Below are positions 59,452 through 64,000 of a DNA stretch of 64,000 nt, in pieces; position 1 is the first letter of the stretch, and every line of letters starts with the position of its first letter. Origin of the DNA: Mycobacterium sp. E3198 (lineage in GTDB: Bacteria > Actinomycetota > Actinomycetes > Mycobacteriales > Mycobacteriaceae); NCBI RefSeq assembly GCF_001667015.1, contig NZ_LZIS01000116.1, positions 34,874 through 98,873 on the forward strand, written 5' to 3'. The notes below the pieces were generated by a model. The model saw only the letters and a program-made list of their open reading frames with translations, made no database searches and was not told the DNA's origin. The translations under genes and the position numbers were made by a program.

Positions 59452-60597
59452 GTGAGTATCGATACCGCTGGGGTCGGCGTGCGGGAGATCGACGTCGGGA
59501 CGTTGCCGACCCGGTTCGCTCGCGGCTGGCACTGCCTGGGCGTGGCCCGGGACTTCCTCGACGGCCGGCCCCACCCGGTCAACGTCTTCGGCACCAAGCT
59601 GGTCGTCTTCGCCGACACCGAACGCAACCTGCGGGTCCTCGACGCGTACTGCCGGCACATGGGCGGGGACCTGTCGCAGGGCATGGTCAAGGGCGATACC
59701 GTCGCGTGCCCGTTTCACGACTGGCGGTGGGGCGGCGACGGCCGGTGCACGCAGGTGCCGTACGCCAAGCGCACGCCGCGGATGGCACGCACCCGAACGT
59801 GGCCCACCGAGGTGCACAACGGTCTGCTCTTCGTCTGGCACGACCCCGAGGGCAACCCCCCGTCGCCGGAACTACAGATCCCCGACATTCCCGAGGCCGC
59901 CAGCGACGCATGGACCGAATGGCGTTGGCGCAGTGAGCTGATCGAGGGTTCGAACTGCCGCGAGATCGTCGACAACATCGTCGACATGGCGCATTTCTTC
60001 TACATCCACTACGGCTTCCCGACGTACTTCAAGAACGTCTTCGAGGGCCACATCGCGTCGCAGTACCTGCGCACGGTCGGCCGGCCCGACGTGCTGCTCG
60101 GCGGTTCGCACTACACCGGCGAACAACTGCTCGATTCCGAGGCTTCCTACTTCGGCCCGTCGTTCATGATCAACTGGCTGCACAACAGTTACGGCGGCTA
60201 CAAAGTCGAGTCGGTGCTCGTCAACTGCCACTACCCCGTCACGCAGAACTCCTTCATGCTGCAGTGGGGCGTCATCGTGAAAAAGCCCGAGGGCATGGAC
60301 GACGCCGCCACCGAGAAGCTGTCCGAAGCGTTCACCGAGGGCGTCAGCATGGGCTTTTTGCAGGACGTCGAGATCTGGAAGCACAAGACCCGGATCGAAA
60401 ACCCGTTGCTGGTCGAAGAGGACGGCCCGGTCTATCAGCTGCGCCGCTGGTACCAGCAGTTCTATGTGGATGCCGCCGACGTCACGCCGCAGATGACCGA
60501 CCGCTTCGAGTACGAGGTCGACACCACGGCGGCGAACAGGCACTGGCACGCCGAGGTCGACGAGAACCTGCGGCCCAAGGTCGTTCAGCCCCAATAG
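59452..60597 (+). CDS. kshA: KshA-type Rieske 3-ketosteroid 9alpha-hydroxylase oxygenase
   Basis: A 381-residue Rieske non-heme iron oxygenase. Rieske ligands are C67-H69 and C86-H89 (YCRHMGG, CPFHDW); the mononuclear iron site lies in DNIVDMAHFFYIHYG. Sequence follows M. tuberculosis KshA along its entire length. KshA with reductase KshB hydroxylates C9 of androstenedione-type steroids and opens ring B. GGAGG lies upstream of the GTG. Because it is outside the main cholesterol locus, it is probably an additional paralogue; that should be confirmed genome-wide. Confidence 0.9.
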   Translation: MSIDTAGVGVREIDVGTLPTRFARGWHCLGVARDFLDGRPHPVNVFGTKLVVFADTERNLRVLDAYCRHMGGDLSQGMVKGDTVACPFHDWRWGGDGRCTQVPYAKRTPRMARTRTWPTEVHNGLLFVWHDPEGNPPSPELQIPDIPEAASDAWTEWRWRSELIEGSNCREIVDNIVDMAHFFYIHYGFPTYFKNVFEGHIASQYLRTVGRPDVLLGGSHYTGEQLLDSEASYFGPSFMINWLHNSYGGYKVESVLVNCHYPVTQNSFMLQWGVIVKKPEGMDDAATEKLSEAFTEGVSMGFLQDVEIWKHKTRIENPLLVEEDGPVYQLRRWYQQFYVDAADVTPQMTDRFEYEVDTTAANRHWHAEVDENLRPKVVQPQ

Positions 60598-60600
60598 AAG

Positions 60601-61839
60601 TCAGCGCGCGCCAGTGTAGTCGACCTGCCAGTGCTTGATGCCGTTGAGCCACCCCGACCGGATCCGCTCCGGTGGCGAGAGGGGCGTCAGGTCGGGCATG
60701 TGGTCGGCGATGGCGTTGAACATCAGGTTGATCGTCAGCTTGGCCAGGTTGGCGCCGATGCAGTAGTGCTCGCCGGTGCCGCCGAACCCGACGTGCGGGT
60801 TCGGGTTACGCAAAATGTCGAAGGCGAACGGATCGGTGAAGACGTCCTCGTCGAAGTTGGCCGAGCGGTAGAACATCAACACCCGCTGGCCCCTCTTGAT
60901 CGTGACCCCCGACAGCTCGGTGTCCTGTTTGGCGGTGCGCTGGAAGGCCGTGACCGGGGTGGCCCACCGGACGATCTCGTCGGCCGCGGTCTCCGGGCGC
61001 TCCTTCTTGTACAGCTCCCACTGGTCCGGAAAGTCGGCGAACGCCATCATGCCCTGGGTGATCGAGTTGCGGGTGGTCTCGTTACCGGCGACCGCCAGCA
61101 TCATCACGAAGAAACCGAATTCGTCGTCGGAGAGCTTCTCGCCGTCGATATCGGCCTGCAGCAGCGTGGAAACGATGTCGTCGCCGGGGTTTTCGGCTCT
61201 GGCCTCGGCCATCTGCATCGCGTAGGCCAACACCTCGGCGGATGAGGCCTTGGGATCGACATGCGCGTATTCCGGATCCTGCGCACCCGTCATCTCGTTG
61301 GACCACCGGAACAGCTTGCCGCGGTCCTCCTGCGGCACACCGAGCAGCCCGGCGATGGCCTGCAGCGGAAGTTCGCACGCGACCTGCTCCACGAAATCAC
61401 CGAAAGCCGCTGCGGCGGCGGCCTTGGCGATGGCCTGCGCCCGCTCGTTGAGCTCGTCGCGCAGCCGGCCGATCGCGCGCGGCGTGAACCCCCGCGAGAT
61501 GATCCTGCGCAGCCGGGTGTGGTGCGGCGGGTCCATGTTGAGCAACACGAACCGCTGTAGGTCGATGTCCTCGCGGCTCATGTCGTCGGCGAAACGCGGG
61601 ATGGCGCCGTTGAGCCAACTGGAGAAGACGTCGTTGCGCAGCGACACCTCCTTCACGTCCTTGTGCTTCGTCACCACCCAGAAGCCGCCGTCGTTGAAGC
61701 CGCCCTTGCCGATGGGCTGATCGCACCACCAGATGGGCGCGTTGTGGCGCAACTCGGCAAGCTCCTCGACGGGTAACCGCTCGGCGTAGATGTCAGGATC
61801 AGTCGGGTCGAAGCCGGCGGGAAGGTGGGGGCAGGTCAT
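60601..61839 (-). CDS. cyp125: CYP125-type cytochrome P450
   Basis: A 412-residue P450. The heme loop is FGGTGEHYCIGANL with ligand C360, and the I-helix has AGNETTRNS. The sequence tracks CYP125A1, which oxidises C26/27 of cholesterol or cholest-4-en-3-one to start side-chain degradation. The ATG has AGAGGAG seven bases upstream. It is convergent with kshA (three bases between stops) and 14 bp downstream of the hsaA-type gene, so the two are co-transcribed. Subfamily placement among CYP125 paralogues is uncertain. Confidence 0.9.
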   Translation of the reverse strand: MTCPHLPAGFDPTDPDIYAERLPVEELAELRHNAPIWWCDQPIGKGGFNDGGFWVVTKHKDVKEVSLRNDVFSSWLNGAIPRFADDMSREDIDLQRFVLLNMDPPHHTRLRRIISRGFTPRAIGRLRDELNERAQAIAKAAAAAAFGDFVEQVACELPLQAIAGLLGVPQEDRGKLFRWSNEMTGAQDPEYAHVDPKASSAEVLAYAMQMAEARAENPGDDIVSTLLQADIDGEKLSDDEFGFFVMMLAVAGNETTRNSITQGMMAFADFPDQWELYKKERPETAADEIVRWATPVTAFQRTAKQDTELSGVTIKRGQRVLMFYRSANFDEDVFTDPFAFDILRNPNPHVGFGGTGEHYCIGANLAKLTINLMFNAIADHMPDLTPLSPPERIRSGWLNGIKHWQVDYTGAR

Positions 61840-61853
61840 CAGTGGCTCCTCTG

Positions 61854-63038
61854 TCAGACCATCGTGTCGCCGGGCGCCAGCCCGAACTCGTGGTTGCCGA
61901 AGATCAGGTAGGCCCGCTCGGGATCGTTGGCGGCGTGCACCCGGCCGGCGTGCGCGTCGCGCCAAAACCGTTGCAGCGGGGCGGTATCGGCCAACGCCGT
62001 GGCGCCCGAAGCGTCGAACAAGCGGTCTATCGCGGCGATCGCGCGGGCGGTGGCGCGCACCTGATCGCGACGGGCCCGGGTCCGCAGCTCGAACGGCACC
62101 TCCCGGCCCGCCAGCAGGCACGAGTACTCGTCGCCGACGTTGCCCATCAGCTGTCGCCACGCGGCGTCGATGTCGCTGGCGGCCTCGGCGATGCGCACCT
62201 TGGCGAACGGGTCGTCGGTGGACTTCTCGCCGGCGAACGCCGCGCGCACCCGCCGCCCTTGATGCTCGACGTGGGATCCGTAGGCGCCGTACGCCATCCC
62301 GACGATGGGTGCGGTGATCGTGGTGGGATGCATGGTGCCCCAGGGCATCCGGTAGACCGGATCGGTGTTGGCCGCCAACCCGCCGGCGGTGTGGTCGTTC
62401 ATCGACCTGTAGGACAGGAACCGGTGCCGGGGCACGAACACGTCCTTGACCACCAGGGTGTTGCTGCCGGTGCCCTTGAGGCCGACGACGTGCCACACGT
62501 CGTCGATGCGGTAATCGCCGATCGGGATCAAGAAGCTGCCGAAGTCGACCGGCTGGCCGTCCTTGATCACCGGGCCACCGACGAAGGTCCACGTGGCGTG
62601 GTCGCAGCCCGACGACCAGTTCCACGAACCGTTGAGCAGATAGCCGCCGTCGACCACCTGCCCGGCGCCCATCGGGGCGTACGACGAGGAGATCCGCACG
62701 CCCGCGTCCTCGCCCCACACGTCGTGCTGGGCCTGCTGGTCGAACTGCGCCGCGTGCCAGTTGTGCACGCCGAGGATCGAGGCCACCCACCCGGTGGACC
62801 CGCACGCGCTGGCCAGCCGCCGGACGGCGTCGAAGAACACCGTCGGATCGCACTGCAGCCCACCCCACTGCGCCGGCTGCAGCAGCCGGAAGAAGCCGAT
62901 CTCTTGGAGCTCGTCGACGGTGGCATCCGGCAACCGCCGCAGCTCCTCGGTCTCCGGCGCCCGCTGCCGCAGCCTGGGCAGCAGGTCGTCGATGTCGGAC
63001 AGGACGGAATGCGCATCGAGCTCTTGAATGGTCGTCAC
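61854..63038 (-). CDS. hsaA: HsaA-type flavin-dependent monooxygenase
   Basis: A 394-residue acyl-CoA-dehydrogenase-fold monooxygenase, the same length as M. tuberculosis HsaA and matching it closely (ISSSYAPMGAG, NGSWNWSSGCDHA, MNDHTAGGL, C-terminal FGNHEFGL). HsaA with flavin reductase HsaB hydroxylates 3-HSA during ring A degradation. GGAGG lies six bases before the GTG. No hsaB, hsaC or hsaD lies in this window, so it would need partners from elsewhere. Confidence 0.9.
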   Translation of the reverse strand: MTTIQELDAHSVLSDIDDLLPRLRQRAPETEELRRLPDATVDELQEIGFFRLLQPAQWGGLQCDPTVFFDAVRRLASACGSTGWVASILGVHNWHAAQFDQQAQHDVWGEDAGVRISSSYAPMGAGQVVDGGYLLNGSWNWSSGCDHATWTFVGGPVIKDGQPVDFGSFLIPIGDYRIDDVWHVVGLKGTGSNTLVVKDVFVPRHRFLSYRSMNDHTAGGLAANTDPVYRMPWGTMHPTTITAPIVGMAYGAYGSHVEHQGRRVRAAFAGEKSTDDPFAKVRIAEAASDIDAAWRQLMGNVGDEYSCLLAGREVPFELRTRARRDQVRATARAIAAIDRLFDASGATALADTAPLQRFWRDAHAGRVHAANDPERAYLIFGNHEFGLAPGDTMV

Positions 63039-63074
63039 TGCTTACCTCCAGGCGTGCGCACCCGATCACGGGAC

Positions 63075-63088
63075 TAGAGCACGTTGCA
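63075..63088 (-). promoter_or_regulatory. Imperfect KstR-like site near the hsaA start
   Basis: On the reverse strand TGCAACGTGCTCTA matches the KstR consensus with one change (GCT for GTT). It sits about 37 bp before the hsaA GTG, just after an AT-rich AATATT-N5-AATATT element that may hold the -10. Confidence 0.45.
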
Positions 63089-63140
63089 ATATTGGTCGAA
63101 TATTCGATTGTTTTCGCTGGTACAGACCAAAAATCCGCTC

Positions 63141-63154
63141 TGTAACTTGTTCTA
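63141..63154 (-). promoter_or_regulatory. KstR operator upstream of the hsaA-cyp125 operon
   Basis: On the reverse strand TAGAACAAGTTACA fits all fixed positions of TnnAACnnGTTnnA. It lies about 100 bp upstream of the hsaA start. With the site at 59413 it brackets the three-gene cluster. Confidence 0.8.
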
Positions 63155-63234
63155 ATTATGTCGTCACCCGCGGTCGGAGCTAGGGCATAAAGTCCCACAG
63201 GCGCTTCGCCCGGATCGCCTCGCAAAAACGATGG

Positions 63235-63480
63235 ACGTACGGGCAGCGGCTGGCGGCCTTCGTCGTCTTGAGTGCGGGCGCCCAGGCCACGACCACTCCC
63301 GCATCCTGGTCGGCGAGGCGCAGGAATCGTCGAGGATTCGCGCGCGGTGTCCAAGTCCCCGGTCGCCACGCCGAATTGCCGCACGCCCAACACGCTTTCC
63401 ACATCTCCAGCTCCCCGCGGGCGCACCTTTCGCGAAGGCCGTCGCCCGCTTTGCTGTCGTAGGTGTACGCGACCAATCGG
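63235..63480 (+). pseudogene. Decayed fusion of fadD12 and lipO 3' ends
   Basis: Starting near 63238 the frame reads [20 protein letters not shown], matching FadD12 [18 protein letters not shown]. From about 63304 the DNA follows the lipO 3' end ([14 protein letters not shown] and a final VYAT-like stretch), with frameshifts between the blocks. Roughly 1.2 kb between the two blocks is missing relative to intact fadD12-lipO at 56-59 kb. It is a noncoding remnant of a second fadD-lip pair. Confidence 0.85.
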
Positions 63481-63584
63481 CCCCACCACCGGTGAGGTGT
63501 TTGCCGGTAATCCCTTGCGTCCCAGTTGTTTCAGTGGTCACATTGTGGCGATTCTTGTCGGGGGGTGTTCGTAGAGTCTGGGGC

Positions 63585-64000
63585 ATGGGTGCGAGCAGTC
63601 GTGAGGAGATCGTGGAGGTCTTCGACGCGCTCGATCACGAGGCGGAACGCCTGTGCGCGTTGTCGTTTGACGTGTTCACCACCCCGGAGCGATTGCGGGC
63701 CCTCGAGCGCCTCGAGTGCGTGGCGCGCCGGCTGCGCACACCCGGGCACGCGTTGATCAATCAGCTCGGGGCGCAGGCCAGCAAGGCCGAGTTGGGGGGC
63801 TCGCTGCGTTCGGCGTTGGCCGACCGGTTGCGGCTGACCAAAACCGAGGCCGCCCGGCGCGTCGATGAGGCCGAGGATCTCGGGGAGCGCCGGTCGTTGA
63901 CCGGCCAGCCGCTGGCGCCCAAACTGGCCGCGACCGCCGCCGCCCAGCGCCAGGGGTTGATCGGCGACGGGCACATCAAGATCATCCGTAGCTTTGTCGC
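63585..64000 (+). CDS. 13E12/DUF222 repeat-family protein, N-terminal part
   Basis: The first 138 residues ([20 protein letters not shown] and onward, including [36 protein letters not shown] and [11 protein letters not shown]) match the DUF222 domain of the mycobacterial 13E12 repeat family; the HNH endonuclease domain would follow beyond the window. These proteins occur in many copies in mycobacterial genomes and mark repeat-rich, recombinogenic sites (REP13E12 elements serve as prophage attachment sites in M. tuberculosis). No good ribosome site is visible before the ATG. Confidence 0.88.
   Translation, partial: MGASSREEIVEVFDALDHEAERLCALSFDVFTTPERLRALERLECVARRLRTPGHALINQLGAQASKAELGGSLRSALADRLRLTKTEAARRVDEAEDLGERRSLTGQPLAPKLAATAAAQRQGLIGDGHIKIIRSFV

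Noticed and set aside
63180..63476. Reverse-strand frame of 98 codons in the pseudogene region
   Set aside because: It is antisense to the fadD12/lipO remnant and has no ribosome site.

Overview
This window is chromosomal DNA from a mycobacterium, most likely a slow grower of the M. avium complex type. It is GC-rich and often uses GTG or TTG starts. Gene order follows the M. tuberculosis segment Rv1484 (inhA) to Rv1426c (lipO), read in reverse of H37Rv numbering. Three features separate it from M. tuberculosis as I recall that genome: a phosphoenolpyruvate carboxylase gene, a SufB without intein, and a gap/papA pair beside echA12. Species assignment is inference; no rRNA or tRNA gene was recognised.

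Layout. 1-0.9 kb: fabG1-inhA (mycolic acid FAS-II), reverse strand. 1-5 kb: moxR1, a DUF58 gene and a VWA-domain gene. 4.2-7.1 kb: peptidoglycan endopeptidases ripA and ripB, then a membrane protein. 7.3-10.8 kb: aconitase acn and its TetR regulator. 10.8-14.3 kb: a small HTH protein, an ABC-F ATPase, echA12 and a GAP-family membrane protein. 14.6-18.3 kb: a PapA acyltransferase, a thioredoxin and fadE15. 18.4-20 kb: two tandem DUF5666 exported proteins. 20-26.3 kb: the complete Suf Fe-S operon sufR-B-D-C-S-U-T, tightly overlapped. 26.3-33.4 kb: mptB (lipomannan/arabinomannan), an ABC exporter, heme A synthesis genes ctaA and ctaB, and qor. 33.6-40.5 kb: the pentose phosphate operon tkt-tal-zwf2-opcA-pgl and a coiled-coil protein. 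40.5-46.3 kb: a DUF1206 membrane protein, ppc, and a KimA-type potassium importer. 46.3-49.6 kb: gapA-pgk-tpiA-secG. 49.9-55.2 kb: a Pro/Val/Gly repeat secreted protein, an L,D-transpeptidase, a FAD oxidoreductase/DUF3556 pair and a small coiled-coil protein. 55.6-59.3 kb: a lipid gene run (PlsC-like acyltransferase, fadD12, lipO).

The most unusual part is 59.4-63.5 kb. Three sterol catabolism genes lie together: a KshA-type Rieske oxygenase, a CYP125-type P450 and an HsaA-type flavin monooxygenase. Both outer promoters carry sequences that match the KstR operator consensus TnnAACnnGTTnnA. The cluster is bracketed by intact fadD12-lipO on the left and by a decayed fusion of fadD12 and lipO 3' ends on the right, followed by a 13E12/DUF222 repeat-family gene that runs off the window. 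This looks like an accessory, KstR-controlled copy of cholesterol ring and side-chain steps placed by a duplication or insertion.

Other regulatory signals read directly: the fabG1-inhA promoter with C at -15, apparently leaderless promoters (TANNNT exactly six bases before the start codon) at mptB, ctaA and kimA, an 11-bp-phased direct repeat upstream of kimA, an MtrA-like direct repeat upstream of ripA, and strong hairpins between several transcription units.
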